Below are positions 22,229 to 33,544 of a stretch of 64,000 nt of DNA, one piece after another; position 1 is the stretch's first letter, and every line of letters begins with the position of its first letter. Below the pieces are notes generated by a model. That model saw nothing but the letters and a program-made list of their open reading frames with translations. It was not told the origin of the DNA and searched no databases. The stretch is from Flaveria trinervia (lineage: Eukaryota > Streptophyta > Magnoliopsida > Asterales > Asteraceae), in NCBI GenBank assembly GCA_025506515.1, contig CM046443.1:39334928-39398927 (forward strand), written 5' to 3'. The position numbers and the translations under genes are program-made.

Positions 22229-23142
22229 TATCTAAAGATCCTCTTGACTGCAATCAAATGAGACTCTTTAGGAGCAGCCTGAAATCTAGCACAGACACAA
22301 GTAGCAAACATGATATCTGGTCTAGAAGCTGTTAAGTGCATCAAGGACCCAATCATACATCTGTAAAGTGTTTCATCAACAGCTTTACCTTTCTGATCCG
22401 CATCCAGTTGTGTGGTGTTGCACATGGGAGTAGAACAGGGCTTACTATTTTGTAAATCAAACTTATTCAAAAGATCTTTTCTATATTTGGACTGATGAAT
22501 AAAGGTGCCATCAGCCTTTTGTTTGATTTGCAAGCCTAGAAAGAACTGTAATTCTCCCATTGCACTCATTTCAAACCTCTTTTTCATTAATTTGGTAAAA
22601 TCATCACACAACTGGGGATCAGAGGATGCAAAAATGATATCATCAACATAAATTTGAACAAGTAGCTTATGCTGATCCACCTTCTTAATAAACAAAGTTT
22701 TATCTATGGAGCCTCTAGTGAAATTATTCTTGAGAAGAAAAGTGGAGAGTGTCTCATACCAGGGTCTAGGAGCTTGTTTCAACCCACAAAGAGCCTTATC
22801 AAGTTTATACACCCATTCAGGATGTTTATTATCCTCAAAACCTGGTGGTTGACACACATAAACTTCTTCTTTTATTTTGTCATATAAAAATGCACTTTTG
22901 ACATCCATTTGAAAAACTTTGAGATGGTGGAATGCAGCATAGGCTAAGAACAATCTAATTGCCTCTAGTCTGGCTACAGGGGCAAAGGTTTCATCATAAC
23001 TAATACCTTCTTCTTGTGAGAACCCCTGTACAACCAGTCTAGCCTTGTTCTTAACAATAAGCCCATTTTCATCAGTTTTATTCCTAAACACCCATTTAGT
23101 GCCTATTGCACACTTACCTGGGGCAGAGGAACCAGTTCCCAC
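22207..23142 (-). pseudogene. Reverse transcriptase of element C
   Basis: Copia RT (311 open codons) with GTKWVFRNKTDENG, KARLVVQGFSQEEGISYDET, FAPVARLEAIR, VFQMDVKSAFL and LDKALCGLKQAPRPWYE. The catalytic box YVDD is intact at 22639-22650. MGELQFFLGLQI and DPIGSL-like thumb motifs follow. It is the best-kept RT in the window, but the frame breaks at both ends, so it is not part of an intact polyprotein. Confidence 0.95.
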
Positions 23143-24678
23143 ACTTGCTGTTTCTTGAACTGAAGTAGCTCAAGCTGCATGGCTTCAACCCATCCATTAT
23201 CTCTTAAAGCAATATGATAGTTCTTTGGCTCTAGCTGACTGATGAGAGAGCATAGAAGCAGAAGTTAGACAATTGACTTCTTGTTGAAACTCCAGCATTG
23301 ATATCACCAATGATTTGAGACATTGGTATTTTTCAGCTCTTGATAAACAATGATATCTGTGCAAGTGTTTGTAGAACCTTCAGTAGCAGCAGATGTTGAT
23401 GAAGACTCTTGAAACCAAGAATTTGATGGTATCTCAAAATATGTAGAGGAATAAGAAATCTCATCAGCATTTGTTGTGGATGGAACTGCTGAAGCTACAG
23501 GAACATCAAGTTTAGCAGACTTAGGCAGTTGGTCACCAAACTTGAATAGGTGTATTGATATTATCATCTCATCATCAATACCACCAGGTGGAAGACATGC
23601 TACAGAAGATGATTTATCCACATGGTCTGCAACAACTGGAGGTTGAGAAGGAACATATTGCAGTATGTCCAAATCAAACAACTCCACAGGGTTTTGTGGA
23701 ATCTTGTCCATTGGAGATTCATTAAACTTCACATGCAAAGTCTCTTCAACTATCTTTGTTCTGTAGTTGAAGACTCTGTATGCTTTGCAAGTAGATGAAT
23801 AACCAACAAAATACCCTGAATCCATCTTAGGATCAAATTTTTGGAGTTGATCCTTTGTGTTGAGAATAAAACAGGGACACCCAAATGCTCTGAAAAATGA
23901 AATGAGAGGAGCCAAGTGATGTAGAACTTCATATGGAGTCTTCATCAACCTCTGATTTACTAAGGCTCTATTCTGCACATAGCAAGCTATGTTAACAGCT
24001 TCAGCCCAAAAGTCAGTGGCAAACTAGAGTCAGCCAACATAGACCTTGCAGCTTCAATTAGGGTCCTGTTCTTTCTCTCCACGACTCCATTTTGTTCTGG
24101 AGTCCTTGGGATGCTAAACTACCTTTTGATTCCCTTTGAAAGATGAAATTCATCAAGTGTATAGTTTCTGAATTCAGTTCCCTTGTCACTCCTTATACAC
24201 TTGACTGAAAGGGAATACTGCTTCTCAACATACAACACAAACTTGATATCTTCGGAGCAACCTCATCCTTTGAATGCAGAAAGAAAGTCCATACAAATCT
24301 GGAGTAATCATCCACAATTACCTGACAGTATTTCTTCTTTGCCATGCTCATCACTCTCATAGGACCAAATAGATCCATATCCAGTAATTGCAAGCAGGCA
24401 GTGGACTTAGGCTCTTCAATAGGAGGGAATGAGACTTTGTGTTGTTTTCCTTTTAAACAAGCAGTGCAGTTTCATCACAGTGGAACTCCTTTATTGGTAA
24501 GCCTCTTACTAAAACTATTGTTGATCAGCTGATTCATGTTTTTGAAATTAACATGACCCAGCCTTCTGTGCCACAGTTTAGATTCCTGAGGAGAGGCTTT
24601 GGAAAATAGGCAAGGATGGCCTCTGATATTATTTTCTTGGAAGATCTAAGGCATACACTCTTCCTGTCCTGTTGGCCC
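23143..24678 (-). pseudogene. Integrase and hinge of element C
   Basis: In element direction: the pre-integrase zinc region (damaged, 24678-24400), then the core with LLDMDLFGPMRV (first catalytic Asp) and VIVDDYSRFVWTFF (24393-24193), a broken stretch that still reads NGVVERKNRT with the catalytic Glu (about 24062-24110), then RTLMKTPYEVL-like text from 23978 and GYFVGYSSTCKAYRVFNYRT (near 23790). After that comes a Ser/Pro-rich hinge to RT. Several frameshifts divide it. The integrase inserts element DNA in the genome. Confidence 0.85.
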
Positions 24679-26559
24679 TCAGGAGAGTGTGATCATCCAC
24701 ACCTTATCAATTAAATTCAGAACTTTGGATGACAGAATCCGGCAGTTCTGACTGGTGAAAAGTGCAACATGGCCTTTATCACACATTTGACTGACACTCA
24801 AGCGATTGTACTTGAGATTTTCCACATGGTTAACATCATCACACTTTATTTCTCCATTGGAGACAAAGCCTTTTCCAATGATGTAACCCCTAGCATCATT
24901 GCCAAAAGAAACAAACCCCTTCTTTCCTTGAGAGTAGTCATGAAGAAGAGAGCTATTCCCAGTCATATGCATAGATCCCCCACTGTCTACATACCAGATG
25001 CTACTTTGGCATGTTGAAGAACCCTGTGGTGTAGATGCATTAGAGGATGAAGTATCAGCAGAATCCAAAGCCATAAGAGCTAGATTTCCAAAAGGATTGT
25101 CACCACCATGTTGACCAGCACCAGGGAACAGTTGTTCATGACCAGACAAATCATCTGGTAAACTGCTCCAGTCAACAACACTTGGGGTGAAAAAGCTGTG
25201 TTGTTGAGGTTGAGTTTGTTGATGAGATTGGGAAGGTTGAGGTTCAGGTAATACATTTGGTTGTTGTGCAATTGGAGCTTGAACCGGATTTGACTGAGGC
25301 AAGTAATAACAGGGAAAAGGATATGACATTGGACCCTGGGGGACAAAGTATGCAGGAGATACAGGGTGTGATTGATGCCCAGAACCAGCAGGATGTTGCC
25401 CTCTGTATTGTAGACTAGTGCTAGGAAAAGTCACAAAGGGTGCAGAAGAGTTAGATCTAGTTGATCTACATTCTCTTGCAAAGTGTCCAAACCTTTGGCA
25501 TTTGTGACACCTCAACTTACTCTTGTCAAAACCAACTTTGGTTTTGCCAGAGAGTCCAGGAAATTTCCTGCCAGTTCTCTTGTAGAACTTCTGAGATCTG
25601 ATATTAACTAAGGCCATTTGGCTTAGAATATCCATCTCTTCTAAATCATCATCAGCGATTCCCTTCAGATCATCCATGATAAAGCATAGATTGTCACTAT
25701 TACTGTCAGAATGACTATCAATACCAACAAATGCATGATCAGAATTGTTTGAAGAGAAATCAATATGCTCATCATAATTGCTTTCAGATGCAGCATATTC
25801 TGACTCATGACCAACCAAGGCAGTGTTCCCTGGTACAAAGTCATCAGTGAGCTTTCCTGATGATGACAGTTTCCTTTTCTGCTCTATCTCTCTTTCGAAT
25901 GTAAGCAGTTTCCCATGAAGTTGGGTGAGAGATAGGCTATCCAGATTTGCACTAGAGCGTAGGACAATAGTGTATATGTCCCATCTCTCAGGCATTGATC
26001 TGAGGAATCTGTTATTCATCTGACTGTTGGTGTATTCCTGTTTCACCATTTTCAGCTCAGAGATCAAACAGGAAAAACACTCAAACTGCTGAGTCAGTGT
26101 CTCACCCTTTCTATGAGAGAATGTCTCATATTGTTGGGCGAGGATTTCTCTGTTGTTTGCTAAGACCTCATCAGTTTCACCGAATTGTTCCTTTAGTGCA
26201 TTCCAGAGGTCATGAGCAGTTTCATGATGCATAAGCCCTGAATAGATTTCATTCGGCAGTGCCATGGCCAGAATTCCATGGGCTTTAGCATCAATCTTAA
26301 ACAGTTTCCGATCTTCATCTGAGTATTGTTCCTTCTTCTTCGGAACCATTTGATTGGTTTCCGGATTGTTCACCATAGGCTTATGTGGTCCATGTACCAC
26401 AGATGTCCAACAACCTGAACTGTTAACAGACAGGTGATGAAGCATCCTTTGTTGCCATATGTTATACTCAGTCCTAACCAGCATCGGAGGCTTGGTTGAA
26501 GAACCGGTATTGTGAGGGTCATTAGAAGGAGTAGTCATCTCAGATTCAACCAAATTCAA
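24679..26559 (-). CDS. Gag and protease of element C (626 codons, open)
   Basis: Starts MNLVESEMTTPSNDP at 26559. The gag core has NIWQQRMLHHL near residue 35 and NALKEQFGETDEV near residue 120, a typical copia gag. An acidic stretch follows, then an intact zinc knuckle CHKCQRFGHFAREC (25468-25509). A Gln/Pro-rich linker leads to the protease with WYVDSGGSMHMTGNSSLL (about 24960-24993), which keeps Asp-Ser-Gly. The frame then enters the pre-integrase region and ends at 24679. Intact over this length, which fits a young copy. It encodes the particle shell and the processing enzyme. Confidence 0.9.
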   Translation of the reverse strand: MNLVESEMTTPSNDPHNTGSSTKPPMLVRTEYNIWQQRMLHHLSVNSSGCWTSVVHGPHKPMVNNPETNQMVPKKKEQYSDEDRKLFKIDAKAHGILAMALPNEIYSGLMHHETAHDLWNALKEQFGETDEVLANNREILAQQYETFSHRKGETLTQQFECFSCLISELKMVKQEYTNSQMNNRFLRSMPERWDIYTIVLRSSANLDSLSLTQLHGKLLTFEREIEQKRKLSSSGKLTDDFVPGNTALVGHESEYAASESNYDEHIDFSSNNSDHAFVGIDSHSDSNSDNLCFIMDDLKGIADDDLEEMDILSQMALVNIRSQKFYKRTGRKFPGLSGKTKVGFDKSKLRCHKCQRFGHFARECRSTRSNSSAPFVTFPSTSLQYRGQHPAGSGHQSHPVSPAYFVPQGPMSYPFPCYYLPQSNPVQAPIAQQPNVLPEPQPSQSHQQTQPQQHSFFTPSVVDWSSLPDDLSGHEQLFPGAGQHGGDNPFGNLALMALDSADTSSSNASTPQGSSTCQSSIWYVDSGGSMHMTGNSSLLHDYSQGKKGFVSFGNDARGYIIGKGFVSNGEIKCDDVNHVENLKYNRLSVSQMCDKGHVALFTSQNCRILSSKVLNLIDKVWMITLS

Positions 26560-26751
26560 TTAAGCTATAACAGATTTAGAACAAAACACAACAAACCAAA
26601 TTGAACCAAGAGAGATCTCAAAATGAATAAACGAAAGCGGCAGAAATTCAATAATCTATAACCAGTTTTTGCAAATAAGCTAATTCAATCAAACATAGAT
26701 ATCAAATAGCAGTTTCAATGATCAACTGTTAGATTGATCAATGATTAACCT
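26560..26751 (-). other. 5' leader of element C
   Basis: Non-coding text between the primer site and the gag start. No motif array is seen. Confidence 0.6.
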
Positions 26752-26763
26752 GCTCTGATACCA
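26752..26763 (-). other. Primer binding site of element C
   Basis: GCTCTGATACCA on the plus strand, so TGGTATCAGAGC in element direction: a full match to the initiator Met tRNA site, two bases from the LTR. Confidence 0.95.
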
Positions 26764-26765
26764 CT

Positions 26766-27595
26766 TGTTAAGATCAATGATCTACATTTGATTGATTTGA
26801 GAGTATAGCAGCGGAGAACAAACAATGAATTAGCAATTCACAAGACACAAAAGATATTCGAAATAAGAACAAACGGTTATAGATAAAGAGAATTCTGCAA
26901 AATATATTTCATTCAATATATGCTTTCGTGGTAACAGAATGTCACACATACAATTAGGTCAACATCTCTTATACAGAGATGTGACGTCTGCTGATGTCAC
27001 TTGATAGTGACATCTAACAGAATTATTCAAACTACTGATAGTTAACACAACTACTGAAGATGTCAAACATCTGCCATCTCCTTACAAAATACTAAGTGTT
27101 AAATATCATTACAACTACTGAAAAGAAACTACTGAAACTAAACCATCCCAACAACTGAAGAATGCTTCTTCAGCTGTTGTAACAAACTCTGAAAGCTTCA
27201 GTACTTGTACTTGAACTTCAGTTGTTGTCATCAGCTGATGTCTTCAGCTATCGTCAACAGCTGATGTCTTCAGCTGTTGTCTTCAGCTGATGTCTTCAGC
27301 TGTTGTCTTCAGTCTTTGTACTTCAGCTGTTGAAGTCTTCAGTATTTTAGTTCTTCAGCTGTTGATCTTCAGACTTTGATCTTCAGCTGTTGAGGTCTTC
27401 AGTACTTGTACTTCAGCTATTGTCTTCAGACTTTGGTCTTCAGCTGTTGAAGTCTTCAGTACTTGTACATCAGCTGTTGTCTTCAGACTTTGTGAAACAG
27501 CTGATCAAGTCTTCAGCAGTTGTTGTGATGTCTGTGAGACTTAGAGGTTTTTCTGATCCGGCTCATTGGTTCTTTTGGTCCAACAGCTGCCTTAG
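26766..27595 (-). repeat. 5' LTR of element C (right copy)
   Basis: About 830 bp. Same array (about 27165-27515) and same ends as the left copy. The TATA region reads TGTATAAGAG on the minus strand near 26967-26976, against TATATAAGAG in the other copy. Confidence 0.95.
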
Positions 27596-27927
27596 TGGAG
27601 ACCCTAGGATGCATTTTTGAGCTAAACTTGTCATTTTGAAAACAATTTTTGTACTTGTTTTAAACAACATTACACTTTGTAACTTGTTCCCGGGTTGTGG
27701 GAATTGCATACAATGTTATTATCTATGTTGATCTTATATCATGTTTATGTTTATGGCTATGTTGTCGTGAATATTGGCTAAACACGACACAAGTCCCCTT
27801 CTTGTCGGGTGTCGTCATGACAGGCTTGTCATCATTATTATTATTGCATCTCTATCGCTTACCATGTGTTATGACGATTCTCGTCTCGTTACATCCCCAT
27901 GTTTCCGCTCTTAGCGGGGGTGTGACA
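27596..27927 (+). repeat. 3' LTR of element B, second part
   Basis: Resumes after the GCTGC duplication and matches about 8697-9037, ending TTAGCGGGGGTGTGACA. TCATA of the B target duplication follows. Confidence 0.9.
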
Positions 27928-28499
27928 TCATAGTACATAAAACATTAAAAAACGTACATTAATTTTGTAGTGGAATTTAAAACATTGATTAATAACTAAA
28001 AACATGTCAATTACAACATATGTTTTCATCTCAAAATAGATGTCATGTCAAAATACGGATGCTAGCCTCAAAATGCTCCTAGTAGCTTATGCATCCATGC
28101 CTACAACTCCTCAGCATCAACATATACCTGCCAACTATCATGCATACAAAAGTCAGCGACGCTGAGTGAGTTCTAGTTTTATAATCAAATACTTTACTTT
28201 ATTCAAAACATACTATACTATACAACTGTTCGTGATCATGCATCATATGTACATACAGATAATATCATTATTATCTTCACCATTACGTTCATTAACTTTA
28301 TTCATTCAACGTATTACATTATCGTTCATTTCTCTTTTTAGATCCGGTCGGACTTTACCCTCTTCGTGGCACTCAGCCACGATTACTGAGGTCGAATTAC
28401 GACGATCCTGTTATGTACATTATCACGATAATTCATTTACGTTCATTCATACGTTCATTCTTTCATACATGATCTTTCATTACGTTCGTTATCACGTTC

Positions 28500-28765
28500 A
28501 TTCGTTACATCTGGTGACATGTACATTACCCCGAACATTGTGCACGAAGCATGTCACTGGGCCTGAGTTCTATCATAGACCCCGAACATTATGCACGAAG
28601 CTGACTCCAGTACCTGAGGCAAATACATTCACCGTTCATCTTTTCGTTTGATTCCGGATTAATGCCATATGCTATACCCCGAACATTGTGCATGAAGCTG
28701 GTTACTGGGCTTAAGGTCTTTCATAGACCCCGAACATTGTGCACGAAGCTGACTCCAGTACCTAA
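28500..28765 (-). repeat. Tandem array 1 in LTR of A
   Basis: Four or five copies of CCCGAACATTGTGCACGAAG followed by variable text, with spacing from about 50 to 130 bases. The other LTR has it at about 34150-34400. Element D has two copies in its LTR near 44855-44930. Confidence 0.8.
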
Positions 28766-28869
28766 GGCAAGTGGCAAGGATCCCATACATGTGGTCAATC
28801 ACAAGGATTGGACCCCATCCGAATCTGTTGCAACACAAAGTCGTTCACCTCATTATCTCGTCTCATGCA

Positions 28870-29225
28870 ATATCCCCGACTCATGTCCGAAGACTGATAT
28901 TGTGCCGGGGCCTGACAAACAAACCCCCGACTCATATCCGAAGACTGACACAGTACCGGGATACGAGACACGGATCTCATCATCCGTCACATTCGTCATA
29001 TGCAATACTCCCGACTCATGTCCGAAGACTGATACAATGCCGGGGCCTGACACACAAATCCCCGACTCATGTCCGAACACTGACACGGTACCGGAGTACG
29101 CAATCTGTATCCTATCTCATGCAATACCCCCGACTCATGTCTGAAGACTGATACTATGTCAGGGCCTGACACACAAACCCCCGACTCATATCCGAAGACT
29201 GACACAGTACCGGGATACGTGACAA
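28870..29225 (-). repeat. Tandem array 2 in LTR of A (three double units)
   Basis: CCCGACTCATGTCCGAAGAC occurs six times. Within each pair the copies lie about 50 bases apart and the pairs repeat at roughly 125-135 bases, giving a higher-order A-B pattern. The matching array in the other LTR is at about 34500-34860. Confidence 0.85.
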
Positions 29226-29311
29226 GGACCTATTTTGAGTCTGTTGCGACATAGAGTTGCTCACCTCATAGATATGCTTGGCTTTATGCCACACCCGCGA
29301 AGTTATACATA

Positions 29312-29400
29312 ACTTAGGTAACAACACCCCCACCAAAGTGGGTAACAACACCCCCACCGAAGTAGGTAACAACACCCCCACCGAAGTGGGTAACACCTCT
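29312..29400 (-). repeat. Tandem array 3 in LTR of A
   Basis: About three and a half copies of a 28-base unit containing AACACCCCCACCGAAGTGGG. The other LTR (about 34945-35005) has about two copies, so unit number changed between the LTRs. Confidence 0.85.
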
Positions 29401-29829
29401 GAAGGTCAGTCACAAAGACTGGAACCCTTGCGTGCACACTTTAGCATTTGCTGAACCTCACGTGGTAGAGCTTAAGGCATTTAGAGCCGTGCACCTCCGT
29501 ACATATTGCTTTCAAGCCTCACTATACTTCTCTCTTTATTCATTCATTTATTCATGCATGCATTCATTCATTACGTTCCTCTTTTCATTATCTTCCACTT
29601 TACGTTACATAATACTTTCATTACATTCGTTAACGTTCAACGCAAAGCCACGGGAAGACATACATATAATAAGGAACATACATATAATCATAAACATACA
29701 CCATCACCAATACAGGCACATCATACATGCATAACACACATCAAACAAGCCATCACATCATAACCAGGCTTATCTCTCCATATTACCCCTTAAAAACCAC
29801 TTAGAAAACCGTAAGTGCAAAGTGGGTGC

Positions 29830-30375
29830 ATGGTTCCTTCCAGGCGCATGAGCATAATAATTCTAAGTGTAAAATAGTCTGGGCGCATGGGCACTGTTTC
29901 GGTGTTTTTGCCCAGTTCAGGCGCATCACCACACTTAATCATTTGAAGCTCTTGGGCGCATGGGCACGGTCTAGGCGCATGGCCAATACTTGCCCGTTTC
30001 AATCTCTCGGACGCATGGGCACTATTTAGGCGCATGGTCCACACTTAACCTTTTCTTCACTTGGGCGCATGGGCACTATTTAGGCGCATGACCCACCCTT
30101 GGGCGCATGGCCAACACTTAGACGCATGGTCCAACATGCTGGGCGCATGGCCACTATTTAGGCGCATGACCCACCCTTGGGCGCATGGCCAACACTTAGA
30201 TGCATGGTCCAACATGCTGGGCGCATGGGCCACTATTAGGCGCATGACCCACCTTTGGGCGCATGGCCAACACTTAGACGCATGGGCCAACATGCTGGGC
30301 GCATGGGCCACTATATAGGCGCATGACCCACCCTTGGGCGCATGGCCAACAATAGGCGTTTGGCCACTCATGCTG
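29830..30375 (-). repeat. Tandem array 4 in LTR of A (GGGCGCATGG words, 78-bp unit)
   Basis: Starts with dispersed GGCGCATGGGCAC words. From about 30060 it is a regular tandem repeat of about 78 bases with GGCGCATGACCCACCC and GGCGCATGGCCAACAC. Because 78 is divisible by 3, both strands stay open and show a 26-residue repeat. The other LTR has a shorter version at about 35415-35930. Confidence 0.85.
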
Positions 30376-31064
30376 GACGAATGGACAACTGTTTGGGCCC
30401 ATGAACCACTGTTCATGTTCATCAAACATTCTAAAATCTTTTCTAGGCCACCAATTTCACCCCTAATCATTCTAAGCATACCCAAACAGATCTAACATAC
30501 TAAGGCCATCTAAGCATGCTAAACATCATCACTAACCCATAATCATCATTATAACATGCATACATACATATAACATTCGTACATAAAGCTGTAAATCCAC
30601 GGTTTCTTTAAAAGATGTTTACATCATATTCATAATAGCCCCAAATCAGTTGAAAATCAGTAAAAGAGGGTTCTAGAAACTCACCTTGAGCAGCTTTTGA
30701 GCTACACTCTTCTAGTTCAAGACCCACTTCGATTCAACTTGTCAAATCCCAAATACAACTCTAAACAACCGAACTTCGGTCAAGAACTCGAAACCCAACT
30801 GAAACTGAGCTCATAGAAGAGAAGACTTACCTTTTTCAGCTACTTCTTCCTCTGTCTCTCTCTCTAGAACCGAGCTCTCTCTCTCTCTTCTTCTTTTCAG
30901 CCGTGAAGAAGATGATGATGAAGAAGAATGGGCAACCATGCCTTTTAATATCTTAAAATATAAAAGTGTACTTTGTACACTTTTTCCCCTCCATTTGTGC
31001 ATATTTCTATTCCTTCCACTTACTTTTCTATCCTTTTGTTTGAGTAAAATTTCGGGGTGTTACA

Positions 31065-31080
31065 AGTCCACCCCTCTTAA
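31065..31080 (-). other. Polypurine tract of element A
   Basis: AGTCCACCCCTCTTAA on the plus strand, so TTAAGAGGGGTGGACT in element direction, next to the LTR. Element D has the matching AAGGGGGGTGGACT before its 3' LTR. Confidence 0.85.
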
Positions 31081-31420
31081 AGAGGTTTCGTCCCCGAAAC
31101 CTGTCGCTTCTCGAACATTTTACGGGTAACACTGGCTTACCTCTTCTTTGAGCTTGCATTTAAACTCAGATCCCTTTAGGCTTCACTAAACCCGCACAAG
31201 GGAACCATCATCCTCCTTAGCCTATTCTCTTCCTCTTATTAGTAATGGTCAACAGTTGCTCCTCGTGGTTGGTTACTCTGTCCATCTCAGTATTCTCTAG
31301 TAGCACGATCGTATCCTCATCGGTTGAGCTCTTTCTTGGACGAGATGCATGGAACATCAGATGAATTCCACTCAATTCATCAGGTTGCTCTAGTCGATGC
31401 GTCACTTCTCCTACCTCAGC
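31081..31420 (-). pseudogene. Integrase C-terminal fragment of A
   Basis: In element direction 31405-31217 reads EQPDELSGIHLMFHASRPRK and STDEDTIVLLE, the end of a gypsy integrase. It matches LPDELSGIHMTFHVSHLNKC of element D. The preceding GPFRVVAEVGEV-like stretch is damaged. After the fragment comes the non-coding text to the polypurine tract. The catalytic core is absent. Confidence 0.75.
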
Positions 31421-31928
31421 AACAACTAAGAATGCCCTTCACACTTTAATATTAGCTTTAGTAGACTCCAAACCAAGCAACCCGCTTTCCTGGTCGAAGC
31501 CTTCCTCATACTTCACTGTCGTAAGCCGTCACCGCACTATGGTCGTGCACAATTGACCAATCCATCTTCTTGCAACACTTGGGGTTTGAGTCGTAGACCA
31601 CTAATCAACTCACCCGGAGATGCATGTCTACCTACCTATGTCTGTCTTGAACAACCTAGCAGGAACAAGCGCTCTCTCTCAATTCTGTTATGCAATCCTC
31701 TAGGGTATTAGGTAACCTGGTAGACTTACCAATAGCAATTCTTATATCAAAGGGTTCATCGATCTTTCTACCCCTAACGTGCAACATCACAGAAAATAGC
31801 GGCAACAAAACTACTACTAGCGTCACAATTAAAGAATAGATGCGTAAATCTAAACTTGCAAGAACGTACCTGACGTTACCTTGGAGTCTGACCTAGCCTT
31901 CTCCCGGTCATAGCGAAGGCTCTAGCCC
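31421..31928 (-). pseudogene. Protease remnant and deletion scar of A
   Basis: Near 31800-31830, in element direction, the text around the protease active site is still readable, but the Asp-Ser-Gly word has become Asn-Cys-Asp (NCDASSSFVA). Between here and 31420 only a few hundred bases remain, although RT, RNase H and the integrase core should occupy more than 2 kb. The middle of pol is therefore deleted. The exact deletion border cannot be placed by eye. Confidence 0.6.
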
Positions 31929-33170
31929 TCACCCTCTGTTCTCCTTCCTTGTACTGGAACTTCCTACCCTCGATTTCTTGCAGTCTCTGCTCATGTGTCC
32001 TGTCTTGCCACAGTCGTAGCATTTAGCCACTTGACAGTCCCTCGCTCTGTGGCCTTCCTTTCCACACTGGAAACAAACATTCAGTCCCCACTTACACTCC
32101 CCGTTATGGCCTCTGCCACACTTGTTGCAAATCTCTCCTTTTCTTTCCATTCTCTTCTGAATCGTCCCTCAACGCCGTACCTCCATACCCAAATCCACCA
32201 TCATTGTCTCACCTTCCTTTCCCCTTCTTAACATAGGCTCGCTCCTCCCCTTCGCTTGTCATCACCATCGCCCCCCACTCGTCGTACAATCTCCCGCCAG
32301 GTCAACTGCCGACCTGAACGTGCTCGGTCGGGCGGCGATCATGTGCCTACAGATGTCCATCGGCAAGCCATGAATGTACCTCTTGATCTTTCGCGAAAGA
32401 GGTGTCACCTGACCCGGCACCAGACGTGCCATCTCGTTGAACTTCGTGGTGTACTGTTGATGTGTTAGGGTTCCCACCTCCAACTGCAAGAACTCTCTTT
32501 CAACTTTGTCCATCTCACGGTGCCGACATAATTCCTCAATCACCAGGCTTTTCAACTCTAGCCATCGCATCCTCCCGATAGCCCTGCTACCCTCGGCTTG
32601 GACTACATTGTCCCACCAGCACAGAGCCGAGTCCACAAAAGAATGGGCAGCAAACTTACTTTCTGATCCTCCCGGCACTAACTGATATTCAATACCGCTT
32701 CCATCTCTCTCACCCATCGGTGTGCAGTAGCAGCAGTGCCATTTCCATCAAAAGTTGGGGGCTTGTATCGTTGAAACACCCCATAGTTACACAGCCTCGT
32801 GCCGCCTCCGCCGCAGGCTCTTCCTCTTCATCCTCTTCGTCATTGAAGAAAACCGTTTCAGTCTCGGGTCGTCTCCTTTCGCTTGAAGACCTACCCCTTC
32901 CTATCTCTCCTCGTCTCTAACAGCCTTCATAACTTCGGTCACCACAGATGGCAGGATTGTCTCCATGACCTGATGCACTTCCTCCCTGACTGCCACTCTC
33001 ATCGAGGCTCTCTGATTAGCGTTCTCATCATCGCCCTCCTGATGAGGGGCCTCGGGTTCCTCATGGTCCGCTCTTTCAGCCCTAGACCTTCCTCTTGTGA
33101 CCCGTGGTTTAGCACCACGTCCACCACCGCCTCCACCTCGCGAAGCTCTCGAAGATCTACCTCCAACCAT
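31929..33170 (-). pseudogene. gag: Gag of element A
   Basis: Starts MVGGRSSRASRGGGGGGRGA at 33170, a Gly/Arg-rich start shared with element D (MAGGRSSKASRGGGHGGRGV). An acidic linker follows, then a frame break near 32900-32720 and the gag core from 32717 with AAHSFVDSALCWWDN and LTHQQYTTKFNEMARLVPG. The 32150-31929 stretch has three zinc knuckles: a short one (CNKCGRGHNGEC) and two classic ones (CFQCGKEGHRARDC, CYDCGKTGHMSRDC), all with ligands intact. It binds element RNA in the particle. The two breaks make it a pseudogene. Confidence 0.85.
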
Positions 33171-33532
33171 CTTCTAACACACTATAAGATTCAAACACTA
33201 ACGCGGTCATTCAAGGCAATAACTCAGTTTATGTCAAGTATAGTAAGTCCCTAATTACAGTGGCCAGTTGTGATTAGCCACTCACTTTACTCTTCATACC
33301 CGAAGCATTTCCTATCCCGACTACATCAGTATCTAAATCTACACATAACACACAAGCCACATAACATACGCACATAATGCTGGTTAACATTAACTTGCAT
33401 AAAACGTTTACATGAAAACCCTTTTACCTGCAGGCACGTAGCTACTAGGACTGGCATCCCTTTTTCCTTTAGTCCCCTTCTCAGTTTAAGATTAGGTTTT
33501 CGAAAATATTTACCCAATTCACTTAAACTTTT
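33171..33532 (-). other. 5' leader of element A
   Basis: Non-coding text between primer site and gag, similar to 45496-45824 in element D (for example the words around GAGTGGCTAATCACA). No array is seen. Confidence 0.65.
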
Positions 33533-33544
33533 GTTCTGATACCA
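33533..33544 (-). other. Primer binding site of element A
   Basis: GTTCTGATACCA on the plus strand, so TGGTATCAGAAC in element direction, three bases from the LTR: initiator Met tRNA type with one difference. Confidence 0.9.

Larger units (their letters stand above)
16639..27595 (-). mobile_element. Element C: copia retrotransposon with extra ORF, third level
   Basis: Starts TGTTAAGATCAGTG and ends TTTGGTCCAACA, with a perfect target duplication GCTGC (16634-16638, 27596-27600). LTRs are 16639-17462 and 26766-27595. Polypurine tract beside the left LTR and primer site beside the right LTR show minus orientation. Order in element direction: gag, protease, integrase, RT, RNase H, spacer with motif array, aORF. 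Total 10,957 bp. The extra ORF after pol resembles the layout of SIRE/Maximus-type copia elements. As the innermost insertion it is the youngest of the nest. Confidence 0.95.
6486..27927 (+). mobile_element. Element B: gypsy chromovirus-type retrotransposon, second level
   Basis: Starts TGTGACATCC and ends GGTGTGACA, flanked by TCATC (6481-6485) and TCATA (27928-27932), a 5-bp target duplication with one mismatch. LTRs: 6486-9037, and 14365-16638 joined to 27596-27927. The interior carries gag, protease, RT, RNase H, integrase and a degraded chromodomain-like tail in gypsy order. Element C interrupts the 3' LTR. Net length is about 10.5 kb. The RT and integrase style suggests the Tekay/Del group of chromoviruses, but no tree was made. 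Confidence 0.9.
27928..31064 (-). repeat. Left LTR of element A, main part
   Basis: Matches 33586-36607. It ends TTTCGGGGTGTTACA at 31064, beside the polypurine tract. It contains four different tandem arrays (listed below). A CT-rich stretch lies near 30840-30895. A possible minus-strand TATA region (TTTTATATTTTAAG, about 30952-30966) lies roughly 100 bases inside the LTR, so most arrays would be in the transcribed part. Open frames across the arrays are by-products of the repeats. Confidence 0.9.

Noticed and set aside
28870..29225. Regular repeats that could look like a CRISPR array
   Set aside because: The spacers are themselves repeated, the array is present in both LTRs of a plant retrotransposon, and the unit is a direct paired repeat without unique spacers.
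28166..29734. Open frames of 100-160 codons in the LTR of A, also at 34147-35367
   Set aside because: They lie over tandem arrays, on both strands, and have no domain. Their conservation is only LTR duplication.
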